Shown here piece after piece: positions 56,036-64,000 of a stretch of DNA of 64,000 nt (the stretch's first letter is position 1; the number at the start of each line of letters is the position of its first letter). The notes beneath the pieces are model-generated. The model worked only from the letters and a program-made list of their open reading frames with translations, was not told the DNA's origin and searched no databases. The position numbers and the translations under genes were made by a program. Source of the DNA: an uncultured Barnesiella sp. (GTDB lineage Bacteria > Bacteroidota > Bacteroidia > Bacteroidales > Barnesiellaceae); assembly GCA_944320015.1 (NCBI GenBank), contig CALUFO010000006.1:1-64000 (forward strand), read 5' to 3'.

Positions 56036-57085
56036 ATGATGAAGCAGATAGAACAATGGGTACGCCCCAATATTAGACAATTGAGACCGTACTCTTCGGC
56101 TCGAAATGAGTTCTCGGGGGAGGCCTCGGTATGGCTCGATGCCAACGAGAGCCCTTTCAATGCTCCGTATAACCGTTATCCCGACCCGTTGCAGACCGAG
56201 TTGAAAAAGAGACTCGCCCGGCAGCGGGGTGTGCGTCCCGAGCAGATTTTTCTCGGGGCAGGCAGCGACGAGGCGATAGACTTGTTGTATCGTATTTTTT
56301 GCGAGCCCGGGAAAAGCAATGCGATTTCGATTGCACCCACCTACGGTATGTATAAGGTTTGCGCCGACATCAACGGGGTAGAGTATCGCGAGGTCTCTTT
56401 GCATGACGATTTTTCGATGGATACCGAGGCCGTGCTGGCTGCGGCCGATGCCAATAGCCGCCTGCTGTTTTTATGCTCGCCCAACAACCCTACCGGCAAT
56501 GCTTTTCCTGTGTCTGAAATCGAACGACTCATTACCGCATTTGACGGTATTGTGGCTGTCGACGAGGCTTATATCGATTTTTCGGCGCAACCTTCTTGGC
56601 TTGGCAGGTTGGACGAGTTTCCCAATTTGGTCGTGTTACAAACTTTTTCGAAAGCGTGGGGCAGTGCCGGTGTGCGGCTGGGCATGGCATTTGCTTCGCC
56701 TGCTATCATCGATTACTACAACAAGGTGAAGTACCCCTATAACATCAGTGCGCCGGTACAACGCTATGCTCTTGAAATGCTCGACCGAGCCGACGATGTG
56801 CGCCGCTGGGTCGACGATATTTTGTCGGTGCGGTCGCAGTTTGTCGAGCAGTTGTCGGTGTTTCCTGTCGTCAAGAAAATTTATCCTACCGATGCCAATT
56901 TCGTGTTGATTCGGGTCGACGACGCCGGTGCGCTCTATGCTTGGCTTGTCACCGAAGGTATTGTGGTGCGCAACCGTTCGACGGTGACTTTATGCGGCGA
57001 GTGCCTGCGTGTTACTATTGGAGCGGGCGATGAAATGAATAGGTTGTTGGAGGCTTTGTGCCGTTATATTCAAAACAGAGAGTGA
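56036..57085 (+). CDS. hisC: Histidinol-phosphate aminotransferase
   Basis: A PLP-dependent class II aminotransferase converting imidazole-acetol phosphate to histidinol phosphate. The 349-residue protein has the PLP-lysine block [18 protein letters not shown] (Lys in SKAW) and CSPNNPTGN and [11 protein letters not shown] 56036 or the adjoining 56039 are both possible starts. The stop overlaps the hisB ATG by one base. Confidence 0.96.
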   Translation: MMKQIEQWVRPNIRQLRPYSSARNEFSGEASVWLDANESPFNAPYNRYPDPLQTELKKRLARQRGVRPEQIFLGAGSDEAIDLLYRIFCEPGKSNAISIAPTYGMYKVCADINGVEYREVSLHDDFSMDTEAVLAAADANSRLLFLCSPNNPTGNAFPVSEIERLITAFDGIVAVDEAYIDFSAQPSWLGRLDEFPNLVVLQTFSKAWGSAGVRLGMAFASPAIIDYYNKVKYPYNISAPVQRYALEMLDRADDVRRWVDDILSVRSQFVEQLSVFPVVKKIYPTDANFVLIRVDDAGALYAWLVTEGIVVRNRSTVTLCGECLRVTIGAGDEMNRLLEALCRYIQNRE

Positions 57086-58212
57086 TGAAAAGAGTGCTTT
57101 TTATCGACCGGGATGGCACACTGGTGGTGGAGCCTCCCAAGGATTTTCAAATCGATTCGCTCGATAAGTTGGAATTTGTCCCCCGGGTGTTTCAAAGTTT
57201 AGCCTATGTGGCATCTCGCCTCGATTTCGAGTGGGTGATGGTGACCAATCAAGACGGTATGGGCACCGCTTCGTTCCCGGCCGAGAGTTTTTGGCCGGCA
57301 CAACGGAAAATCATACGCGCATTCGAGAACGAAGGAATTCGTTTCGACGAGGTGTGCATCGATGTCTCTTTGCCCGAAGATAACCTGCCTACTCGCAAAC
57401 CGGGTACGGCCATGCTCTCCCGCTATATGACCGGAGAATATGATTTGGAACACTCCTATGTGATAGGCGATCGCCTCACCGATGTGCGGTTGGCTGCCAA
57501 TCTGGGGTGCCGGGCTATCTACTTCGCTCCTGCGGAACGGGGTGTCGCCGAGGTGGAAGCCGCTGGATTGACTTCGGTTTGCGAGGCGGTGACCGACGAT
57601 TGGCGTAAGGTGGCCGAGATTTTGTGCGCCGGGACCCGTCGTGTCGTTGTCGAGCGGCAGACCAGCGAGACCCGGGTGCGTGTCGCCTTGAACCTCGACG
57701 GTATGGGGTGCACCGACATTCACACCGGAGTCGGATTCTTCGACCACATGCTCGAGCAGTTGGGGCGGCATTCCGGAGCCGATCTCACGGTGGAGGTTGA
57801 GGGCGACTTGCAGGTCGGCGAGCACCACACCATCGAGGACACGGCGATCGTGTTGGGCGAGGCTTTTGCCCGAGCCTTGGGCGACAAGCGGGGCATAGCC
57901 CGCTATGGATTCTCGTTGCCTATGGACGATGCGCTGTGCCGTGTCGCTCTTGATTTCGGAGGGCGTCCGTGGTTGGTTTGGAAGGCCGATTTTCATCGTG
58001 AGAAGATAGGCGATATGCCTACCGAAATGTTTTTTCATTTTTTCAAATCGTTCAGCGACGCGGCTCGCATGAACCTCAATATCGAGGCCAATGGGACTAA
58101 CGAGCATCACAAAATCGAAGGCATTTTCAAAGCGTTGGCCCGGTCCTTGAAAATGGCGATGAAGCGTGATATTACCGACAATCGGCCGCCCTCGACCAAA
58201 GGGGTGTTGTGA
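57085..58212 (+). CDS. hisB: Bifunctional histidinol-phosphatase / imidazoleglycerol-phosphate dehydratase
   Basis: Two enzymes in one 375-residue chain. The N-terminal HAD phosphatase (about residues 1-165) has the nucleophile motif LFIDRDGTL and [11 protein letters not shown]. The C-terminal IGP dehydratase (about 185-375) has the metal-binding [19 protein letters not shown] and [11 protein letters not shown]. The start ATG at 57085 overlaps the hisC stop by one base. Last gene of the visible his operon; hisH, A, F and IE are not in this window. Confidence 0.97.
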   Translation: MKRVLFIDRDGTLVVEPPKDFQIDSLDKLEFVPRVFQSLAYVASRLDFEWVMVTNQDGMGTASFPAESFWPAQRKIIRAFENEGIRFDEVCIDVSLPEDNLPTRKPGTAMLSRYMTGEYDLEHSYVIGDRLTDVRLAANLGCRAIYFAPAERGVAEVEAAGLTSVCEAVTDDWRKVAEILCAGTRRVVVERQTSETRVRVALNLDGMGCTDIHTGVGFFDHMLEQLGRHSGADLTVEVEGDLQVGEHHTIEDTAIVLGEAFARALGDKRGIARYGFSLPMDDALCRVALDFGGRPWLVWKADFHREKIGDMPTEMFFHFFKSFSDAARMNLNIEANGTNEHHKIEGIFKALARSLKMAMKRDITDNRPPSTKGVL

Positions 58213-58282
58213 ATCGGGTCGAAGACCCTCGGATAGGATAACGAGAAGTTGGGCAAATAATCTTTTAATTTTATAAGATTGG

Positions 58283-58313
58283 TTTCGGTAATGAAGTTTA
58301 TTTGTTACATTTG
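58283..58313 (+). promoter_or_regulatory. Promoter of the SPOR lipoprotein gene
   Basis: TTTC (58283-58286, one mismatch), 19-bp spacer, then TACATTTG (58306-58313). The gene starts 58 bp further on. The -7 box is a good match. Confidence 0.6.
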
Positions 58314-58370
58314 TACCGTCTTCGTTGCGAAGAAAGGAAATCGAACCAATATTTGAAAAATAAAAACTTT

Positions 58371-58853
58371 ATGAGAAAGAATTGGATTTGGGGATTATCC
58401 CTGTTGTTGATCGCCGGAATGGCTTCGTGTAAGTCGAGCCAAAGCGCCTACAAGGCAGCTTACGAAAAGGCCCAAGAGAAAAAAATAGAAGAGCCTGTCT
58501 CTGCTCCTGCACCTGTGGTGGAGCAGCCTGTCGAAACAACAACCTCGACGGTAGAGCCGGCCGCTCCCGTACGGGAACAGAGCGAGCGTTTAAACGTGGT
58601 TGATAGCGACGGTGCTTCGCTCAAAGAGTTTAATGTGATTGTGGGCAGTTTCCGCCAACGTCTCAATGCTCAAAGCCTTTGCGAACGTTTGCGCAAAGAT
58701 GGTTATCCCGCCATACTGGCTCAAAATGCCGAAGGCTGGTACCGTGTGGTCGCCTGCTCGTTTGACAATCGTCCCGCAGCCGTGCAGGCTCGCAATGCCT
58801 TGCAAGCGAAGTATCCCCAGTTTACCGATGCCTGGTTCTTGATTAACAAGTAA
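58371..58853 (+). CDS. SPOR-domain lipoprotein
   Basis: A lipoprotein that likely binds glycan strands stripped of stem peptides at division septa. The 160-residue protein has a lipobox signal (GMASCKSS, Cys20), a Pro/Glu/Thr-rich linker (about residues 44-75), and a C-terminal SPOR domain (about 82-160) with NVIVGSFRQRLNAQSLCERLRKDGYPAIL and WYRVVACSFDNRPAAVQARNAL. Start chosen by lipobox; an upstream in-frame start would extend it without sense. Confidence 0.92.
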   Translation: MRKNWIWGLSLLLIAGMASCKSSQSAYKAAYEKAQEKKIEEPVSAPAPVVEQPVETTTSTVEPAAPVREQSERLNVVDSDGASLKEFNVIVGSFRQRLNAQSLCERLRKDGYPAILAQNAEGWYRVVACSFDNRPAAVQARNALQAKYPQFTDAWFLINK

Positions 58854-59220
58854 TAAACGTATTGCATATTTTACACGCAGGGGCTGTCCATGAGGGCGGC
58901 CCCTCGTGTTTGAAGGACGCAGTAGAAAGAGGGATTCCCAATTCTTTCCTTGTGTAAGAAATATAGAGGGAGAGTTTAAATATAACTCCTGTCACACGCA
59001 GAGAGGAAATAAAAGAAAGGAAAGGAGAGAACTATTTAAACTTCTCTCTGTGTTGCGAAGCAATATAGGGGTGTGCCGTAGGTAGGAAATTGGAAAAAAG
59101 GATAAAGTATTACACTCTAATTTATCTATTGAGCCTTTAATTTTTCTAAGAGCATGGGGCTATAATTCAATTAAATTATTACAAATCGAAAATAATTCTT
59201 AAATTTGGAAGAAAAATGTC
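58854..59220. repeat. Intergenic region with inverted repeat copies
   Basis: Holds a GC-rich hairpin (CACG-AGGGGC with GCCCCT-CGTG, 58874-58908) that may end the lipoprotein transcript. It then has a degenerate repeat pair: ACACGCAGAGAG (58995-59008 region) faces CTCTCTGTGTTGCG (59045-59058). The latter starts a module TCTCTCTGTGT, hairpin TTGC-GAA-GCAA, AATATAGGGG, GTGCCGTAGG (59033-59086). No ORF is supportable. Confidence 0.7.
59200..59207 (+). promoter_or_regulatory. -7 element of the orphan gene
   Basis: TAAATTTG lies 13 bp before the ATG at 59221; a transcript from it would be almost leaderless. No TTTG at -33. Confidence 0.4.
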
Positions 59221-59718
59221 ATGAGAAAATTATTATTGTTATTATTATTTATTCCTCTAATAGGTGGAAGAGTAGCAGCGCAATCGATAGATTCGTTGCA
59301 AAGTGTAGTCGATAGTTTGTCAACTAAAATCAATGTTTTAGAGCACGATTTAGATTACTTGAAAGTTTCTTATGAGTTAGAAACTTTAGAAACAGATCTC
59401 GGTTTGTTTAATAGTGAAATAAATACTAAATCGTTAGAGATACGAATAAATCTTTATCACGATGGATTAAGTTGGGATTTGATTGATGTCTATCAAGAAT
59501 TCTATAAGGCTGCTGTGCAAAGGAAAGATGGTTTTGCTTCTTTAATGGAGGCAAAAAAAGAATATCTTGTATTAAAACTAATAACAGGTTCATTCACTCA
59601 AAAGGAACGTGATTTATTATTAAACACATACGATGTATGTGAGCAAGCGTTCACTACCTTGGAAAAGGCTTTAGATGTAATGGAAATATTAGTTGATATT
59701 TGTAAAAAGCAGTACTAA
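59221..59718 (+). CDS. Secreted coiled-coil protein, unknown family (orphan, AT-rich)
   Basis: I do not recognise this 165-residue protein. It has a Sec signal peptide (MRKLLLLLLFIPLIGGRVAA, cleavage near AQS) followed by a heptad-rich stretch (IDSLQSVVDSLSTKINVLEHDLDYLKVSYELE, about residues 23-54) likely to form a coiled coil, then helical segments with alternating acidic and hydrophobic residues. Codon use is AT-rich, clearly unlike its neighbours, and the gene is bracketed by repeats. It looks recently acquired or fast-evolving. Confidence 0.7.
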   Translation: MRKLLLLLLFIPLIGGRVAAQSIDSLQSVVDSLSTKINVLEHDLDYLKVSYELETLETDLGLFNSEINTKSLEIRINLYHDGLSWDLIDVYQEFYKAAVQRKDGFASLMEAKKEYLVLKLITGSFTQKERDLLLNTYDVCEQAFTTLEKALDVMEILVDICKKQY

Positions 59719-60114
59719 TAGATTCTTGGGAGCAGTAGAAAATTAGTGATTTTTTCACTCTTATTTGATAAGAGAGCTATAACTTCTACACCTTTCTTCC
59801 TGTGTGGATTGAAAGAAGATTTAAACTCTCTCTGTGTTCCCCGTAAGGGGAATATAGGGGGAGTGCCGTAGGTGAGGGGGTTGAAAATGTTTATACACAG
59901 CTATTTATTCCTTTTAAAACTCAACCCCTCTCCTAGGAGCTTTCGCCCCTCGGTGTCTCCCTTATATGGCTTGCGCCACACAGAGGAGAAGGTTAAATAG
60001 TTCTCGCCTTTCCATTCTGTTCCACTGCCCCTTGTTCCTTTTTAAAGGGGCAGTAAAGAATAACAGAGGGGGTAAATACAAGAAAAGGTCGCTTGCAAGC
60101 GACCTTCTGTTTAG
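59719..60114. repeat. Intergenic region with an inverted repeat module pair
   Basis: At 59819-59880 (plus) a module reads TTTAAACTCTCTCTGTGT, hairpin TCCCC-GTAA-GGGGA, ATATAGGGGG, AGTGCCGTAGG. At 59928-59997 (minus) a matching module has hairpin GGC-GCAA-GCC. The two converge, making a palindromic element of about 180 bp. 60085-60106 is a perfect 22-bp palindrome that serves as terminator for the tRNA below. No gene is seen. Confidence 0.75.
60085..60106 (-). terminator. Terminator of tRNA-fMet
   Basis: AAGGTCGCTTGCAAGCGACCTT is a perfect palindrome; on the minus strand it is followed by TTCTTG. It is 8 bp downstream of the tRNA. Confidence 0.75.
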
Positions 60115-60186
<72 letters not shown>

Positions 60187-60199
60187 GTGTTTGTGAGTG

Positions 60200-60230
60200 C
60201 AAAGGTACGGAGAATAATCGGAAATGCAAA
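60200..60230 (-). promoter_or_regulatory. Promoter of tRNA-fMet
   Basis: On the minus strand TTTG (complement of 60227-60230), 19-bp spacer, TACCTTTG (60200-60207). Both boxes match; the tRNA begins 14 bp downstream. Confidence 0.78.
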
Positions 60231-60351
60231 TATTTTGTCGTGAAAATTTATTTTCTCTTTTGTGTTATTATGTAAGTATTTGTATTACAGTAGATTTTAA
60301 TAATGTTAAAGTTTATGATTCGGGTTGTCGAGCGAAAAACGAAGAGCATAC

Positions 60352-60384
60352 TTTGGTATATAAGGATAAAAATATGTAATTTCG
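60352..60384 (+). promoter_or_regulatory. Promoter of the TetR-type gene
   Basis: TTTG (60352-60355), 21-bp spacer, TAATTTCG (60377-60384, one mismatch). Confidence 0.6.
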
Positions 60385-60392
60385 CACAAGTT

Positions 60393-60408
60393 TTGCGCAG
60401 ATGTGCAA
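60393..60408 (+). promoter_or_regulatory. Candidate autoregulatory operator (dyad)
   Basis: TTGCGCA-ga-TGTGCAA is an inverted repeat with six of seven positions matched, located between the promoter and the start of the TetR-type gene. Location and symmetry fit a TetR operator. Confidence 0.5.
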
Positions 60409-60426
60409 CGGAGAAAAAACAGGATT

Positions 60427-61005
60427 ATGGTTCGTACACGAGAATTGCTTATCGATGTAGCTCGCCAATTGTTCGCCCGCCAAGGGGTAGCGGCTACCAC
60501 GATGAACGATATTGCCGAGGCCTCGGGAAAAGGGCGTCGTACGATCTATACCTATTTTAAGAACAAGAACGAGATATTTCGGGCGGTGGTAGAGGCAGAG
60601 TCGGAATATTTATATGCCCGGCTCGAAAGCCTTGTCAATCGGGATTTGTCGCCCGAGGATAAGTTGCTCAGCTACATAAACACTCGTTTGGAGGCAATCA
60701 AGGAGACTGTGGTGCGTAACGGCACGTTGCGGGCCGAGTTTTTCAGAGACATCTGGAAAGTGGAAAAGGCTCGCCGCAGTATCGACCTCAAAGAGGAGGC
60801 TTTGTTGCGGAGCATTCTCAACGAGGGCGTGGAGCAGGGGGTGTTTCATATTCCCAACGTGACGGCCACGGCGGCGGTGTTGCACTATGCGTTGCGAGGT
60901 CTCGATGTGCCCTATATCCGCAATAACTTTTCGGAGACGGGAATCGACAGTTCGAGATTGAAAGATTACATATTGGATTTTATTTTGTATGGAATAAAAC
61001 GATAG
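60427..61005 (+). CDS. TetR/AcrR family transcriptional regulator
   Basis: A 192-residue repressor-type protein. The N-terminal HTH is VARQLFARQGVAATTMNDIAEASGKGRRTIYTYFKNKNEIF (about residues 9-49), and an all-helical ligand-binding domain follows. The start at MVRTREL is chosen as the family N-terminus, since the upstream in-frame ATG would overlap the candidate operator. It lies 62 bp before fabG on the same strand, so it may respond to an acyl-CoA or fatty-acid signal (inference). Confidence 0.92.
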   Translation: MVRTRELLIDVARQLFARQGVAATTMNDIAEASGKGRRTIYTYFKNKNEIFRAVVEAESEYLYARLESLVNRDLSPEDKLLSYINTRLEAIKETVVRNGTLRAEFFRDIWKVEKARRSIDLKEEALLRSILNEGVEQGVFHIPNVTATAAVLHYALRGLDVPYIRNNFSETGIDSSRLKDYILDFILYGIKR

Positions 61006-61067
61006 TCATATATTAACCGAAGGGGAAGGGGTGCAAATCTTTTCCCCGCATTACGAAAAAGAAAATT

Positions 61068-61814
61068 ATGAAATTATTGGAAGGAAAAGTCGCTGTAATT
61101 ACCGGCGCAGCACGGGGCATAGGAAAAGCTATCGCCTTGAAATTCGCTTCGGAAGGAGCTGATATCGCATTTACCGATCTTGTAATCGACGAGAATGGTA
61201 AAGCTACCGAGCAAGAGATTGCCGCTTATGGTGTGAAAGCCAAAGGGTATGCCTCGAATGCCGCTAACTTTGAAGAGGCTCACAATGTAGTCGCCGAGAT
61301 TGTGAAAGACTTCGGCCGCATCGATATTTTGGTGAACAACGCGGGCATCACTCGCGATGGCTTGATGATGCGTATGACCGAGCAACAATGGGATATGGTG
61401 TTGACCGTAAACCTGAAATCGGCTTTCAACTTCATTCATGCCGTTACGCCTGTCATGATGAAACAAAAATGTGGTAGCATCATCAATATGGCTTCGGTCG
61501 TAGGTGTCTCGGGTAACGCCGGACAATGCAACTACTCGGCTTCAAAAGCCGGTATGATTGGCTTGGCCAAGTCTATCGCCAAAGAATTGGGCTCGCGAGG
61601 CGTGCGTGCCAACGCTATCGCTCCGGGCTTCATTATCACCGATATGACGGCTGCTCTTTCGGACGAAGTGAAAGCCGAATGGGCCAAACAAATTCCTTTG
61701 CGTCGAGGCGGTACGCCCGAAGATGTGGCTAATGTAGCTACTTTCCTTGCCTCGGATTTGTCGTCGTATGTAACGGGACAGGTTATCCACTGCTGCGGCG
61801 GTATGAATATGTAA
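61068..61814 (+). CDS. fabG: 3-oxoacyl-[acyl-carrier-protein] reductase
   Basis: NADPH-dependent reductase of the fatty-acid elongation cycle, a short-chain dehydrogenase. The 248-residue protein has the cofactor loop TGAARGIGKA (about residues 12-21), NNAG, catalytic Ser in MASVVGVSG and the YxxxK of YSASKAG, and GFIITDM. Length and motifs fit FabG closely. Another acetoacetyl-CoA-type reductase is possible but less likely. Confidence 0.94.
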   Translation: MKLLEGKVAVITGAARGIGKAIALKFASEGADIAFTDLVIDENGKATEQEIAAYGVKAKGYASNAANFEEAHNVVAEIVKDFGRIDILVNNAGITRDGLMMRMTEQQWDMVLTVNLKSAFNFIHAVTPVMMKQKCGSIINMASVVGVSGNAGQCNYSASKAGMIGLAKSIAKELGSRGVRANAIAPGFIITDMTAALSDEVKAEWAKQIPLRRGGTPEDVANVATFLASDLSSYVTGQVIHCCGGMNM

Positions 61815-61842
61815 TCGGGTCTGCACGACAAAGTATATATAG

Positions 61843-61877
61843 TACAGGGGCTATATCATTCAGATATAGCCCCTGTA
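61843..61877. terminator. Bidirectional terminator between fabG and the receptor gene
   Basis: TACAGGGGCTATATC (61843-61857) pairs perfectly with GATATAGCCCCTGTA (61863-61877) around a 5-nt loop, 15 bp in all, with short T tracts on the plus side. Confidence 0.88.
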
Positions 61878-61889
61878 TTGTTCCTATAT

Positions 61890-64000
61890 TTATTTCCCGG
61901 CGGCGTTTACCGAGCCGCTGTTGATTGAGTTGTTGATTCGTTGTTGTCCGGCTTCGTGTTGACGACCCCAGTTGAGGTTCCAACTCACGCTAAATGCGAC
62001 CATTTGTTTGATGGCATTTGAGGTCATTTCGCGATAGTATCCAGCATATCGGTTCCGGTTTTCCGATTTTACTTTGTAGTCGTTGATAAAAGGATCGAGT
62101 ACCATCACTCCGAAATTCCAGTCCTTATAGTTATAGGAAAGTTTAAGGGTGTGTACATTCTCACCGCCTTCGAGGGTTTCTCCCCAAAACCGGTTAAAGT
62201 TGGTTTGGAGCATACCTTCGAGCGCAAAGTTCCAATGCGAAAGTTCGAAGGTGGCATAGGCATAAAAGTTGTTATAAGTGTGGGTATAATTGTTCCCCCG
62301 CATCCAGTAGCGGTGCCAGGCTGGCCCGGCACTCAGGGTGATCCAATCGGGGATAACCATCACCCGAGTATCGAGGTAAAAGCGTAGTTCCTCAGCATTC
62401 TTTTGGTTGTTGTATCGAGTAAGAATTTTGTCGCCCACCCACACTTTCTCGGGCATGATCGCACCGGGAGCGTGGGTATAGAATGCGCCGAGTTTTCCGT
62501 AAAATATCCCCCGGTTGTACTGGTATTGCAGTTCGTATTTATAGGTGGCATAGGGCTTTACATCGGGGTTGCCGGTCGATTGTTGAATCCCGTCTATGTC
62601 TTGAACGACCGGGCTGAGCATATCGAGGGTGATTACGCTGCCCATGCGGACAAAGTTGAATCGTAGGGAAGAATAGTCGTCGATGGTATATCGGGCCGTG
62701 AATCGGGGGCGCCAAATGGAGTAGGTGTGGGACTCCCGTCCACGGGGTGCATAGGAATAGAGGCTATACCCGATACCAGCCGAGAAGTCAAAATGTTTTC
62801 CCAACCGCATCCAATATTCGCCGAAAATATAGCTGTTCCCCTGATTCATGTGGTCGTCGATACCTTGCTCCACATAATCGTTGGTAATCCACGACTGGGT
62901 GTGGCGGATACCTGCTGTCACACGGCTGTTTTCCCATGTTCTTTCATAATCGACCTCGCCCAACACCGAGTAGGTGTGGCTTTTGATAAGGTTATCGATA
63001 CCGACGAGAGGTTCCCCGGTCTTGAAATCATCGTCGGTATAAATAAGTTCGTCCTCGGTATAGATACGGTGGCTATTGGGCTGCTCATAACTTGCCACGA
63101 TATTGGTCATAATCAGTTGGTCGTCGGTGAGGTTGTTCTGATAGTAAAGATTAAGCTGGGGATTAATACGACAATTTCTCTCTTTGTCGAACATAAGGTT
63201 AGTTGTGCCACCGGGCGAATGGTCGGTGAGAAGCCCCCGAAAAAGGTTCTCGTATTGAAAATTATAGAATTTGAATGTCGCATTGAACATCTGCTTTTTG
63301 GAATCGAGGTAATTGTAGTTGAGCGAATGTCCGTTGTTCCATTGCTCGAAACGACTCCCGTCGAGACTTTCTTCGGTGCGTGTGTAGCGAGTACCATCGG
63401 GCAGCTCGTAATGTTCGGAGTTGTCGCGTTGCATTTTTAAATTCCAACGGGGCGAAAACCAACCCGAATAGGAAACCTCCGACTTGCCGCTGTTGGCTTT
63501 GGCTGCCAACCAGTACTCGCCAAATCCCCGATTGACACTTTGGGTAAGGTCGCCCATGAAACTGCCGCCCGAAGTGGGATTCTTGACAATGAAATCAATC
63601 ACGGCTCCCACCTCACCGTAACGCACGCCCGGGTTGTCGATATACTCGACACGCACGATTTGTTCGGGCAAAAGAGCTTGTATATCCTTGTTATCGACGG
63701 GACGGCCGTTGATGCGTAGGCTCACCTCGTTCTTGTCGGCCAAGGCGATACTATTGTCGGTGGGGTTGATGACGATGCCCGGTATTTGCAGTTTTTGCAG
63801 TAATTGCAATCCGTTTTTCGATTGTTTTATCTGTTGTGCATTAGGATAAAGCAAGTTGCGGTCGGCCTTCTGCACCCACGACGAGGCTTCGACAGTCACT
63901 TCGTCGAGTGCTATGTGATCTATCGAGGCTTCTATGGAGTCGATGTTGATTCCCATTGTATCGGCATAAACTACTTCTATCGTATCGTTGTCGGTTGCGG
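61890..64000 (-). CDS. Outer-membrane TonB-receptor-like beta-barrel protein, N-terminus outside the window
   Basis: At least 702 residues, open to the window edge with no stop, so the N-terminus is missing. It begins with a plug-like domain (SLRINGRPVDNKDIQALLPEQIVRVEYIDNPGVRYGEVGAVIDFIVKNP) and continues as a long beta-barrel with many aromatic-ended strands. It fits the Bacteroidota outer-membrane beta-barrel family that carries a CarboxypepD_reg-like domain at the N-terminus. The substrate is unknown. The C-terminus (VSWNLNWGRQHEAGQQRINNS) lacks a classical final Phe. Confidence 0.88.
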   Translation of the reverse strand, partial: ATDNDTIEVVYADTMGINIDSIEASIDHIALDEVTVEASSWVQKADRNLLYPNAQQIKQSKNGLQLLQKLQIPGIVINPTDNSIALADKNEVSLRINGRPVDNKDIQALLPEQIVRVEYIDNPGVRYGEVGAVIDFIVKNPTSGGSFMGDLTQSVNRGFGEYWLAAKANSGKSEVSYSGWFSPRWNLKMQRDNSEHYELPDGTRYTRTEESLDGSRFEQWNNGHSLNYNYLDSKKQMFNATFKFYNFQYENLFRGLLTDHSPGGTTNLMFDKERNCRINPQLNLYYQNNLTDDQLIMTNIVASYEQPNSHRIYTEDELIYTDDDFKTGEPLVGIDNLIKSHTYSVLGEVDYERTWENSRVTAGIRHTQSWITNDYVEQGIDDHMNQGNSYIFGEYWMRLGKHFDFSAGIGYSLYSYAPRGRESHTYSIWRPRFTARYTIDDYSSLRFNFVRMGSVITLDMLSPVVQDIDGIQQSTGNPDVKPYATYKYELQYQYNRGIFYGKLGAFYTHAPGAIMPEKVWVGDKILTRYNNQKNAEELRFYLDTRVMVIPDWITLSAGPAWHRYWMRGNNYTHTYNNFYAYATFELSHWNFALEGMLQTNFNRFWGETLEGGENVHTLKLSYNYKDWNFGVMVLDPFINDYKVKSENRNRYAGYYREMTSNAIKQMVAFSVSWNLNWGRQHEAGQQRINNSINSGSVNAAGK

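Noticed and set aside
58854..60114. Repeat-flanked region as an insertion sequence
   Set aside because: No transposase is present, and the only gene has no mobile-element domain. A MITE-like or REP-like origin remains possible.

Overview
The window is bacterial chromosome with the features of the phylum Bacteroidota, order Bacteroidales. Evidence: promoters of the TAnnTTTG (-7) and TTTG (-33) type with 19-21 bp spacing, the tRNA-tuf-tRNA-secE-nusG-rplKAJL-rpoBC order, and families largely confined to Bacteroidales (DUF4954, the DUF5117/5118-type zinc protease, a large C-terminal-barrel TonB-type receptor, bifunctional HisB). GC is moderate. A Barnesiella-like gut anaerobe would fit, but genus is not provable from this text.

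Layout. 1-12.9 kb: tRNA-Tyr, Gly, Thr, tuf, tRNA-Trp, secE, nusG, rplK, rplA, rplJ, rplL, rpoB, rpoC, the core translation/transcription island. 13-23.6 kb: housekeeping and metal genes: a metallophosphoesterase lipoprotein overlapping an outer-membrane protein, zinc-type ABC genes without a permease, an acetyltransferase, an Lrp regulator, an inositol-monophosphatase homologue, trpS, a cation diffusion facilitator, dprA, a thioesterase, and an Ntn-type amidohydrolase driven by a promoter inside a duplicated repeat. 23.6-32.2 kb: DUF4954 protein, hflX, a large zinc protease, a DUF2156 protein, asnA, tRNA-Asp. 32.5-40.1 kb: a complete L-rhamnose catabolic operon (rhaB, rhaA, rhaT, rhaD, fucO) facing an AraC-type regulator and a DUF4886 protein. 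40.2-50.9 kb: a full membrane-bound [NiFe] hydrogenase locus in two divergent arms: hypC-hypD-hypE-small-large-cytochrome b-protease on the minus strand, hypF-hypA-hypB-methyltransferase on the plus strand. 50.9-58.2 kb: mnmD, a DUF47/Pit phosphate pair, and hisGDCB preceded by a histidine leader-peptide attenuator. 58.3-64 kb: a SPOR lipoprotein, a repeat-flanked AT-rich orphan gene, initiator tRNA, a TetR regulator, fabG, and an outer-membrane receptor cut by the window end.

The most notable systems are: (i) the hydrogenase, whose small subunit carries the six-cysteine proximal-cluster pattern of oxygen-tolerant enzymes and a long charged tail, with a methyltransferase translationally coupled to hypB; (ii) the his attenuator, where a 19-residue leader peptide with three consecutive His codons, a pause hairpin, an antiterminator and a terminator can all be drawn by hand; (iii) a tandem 76-bp repeat that carries a hairpin and a working-looking promoter; (iv) a family of small structured inverted repeats around an AT-rich orphan gene. 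I found no CRISPR array, transposase, integrase, prophage or rRNA in the window.
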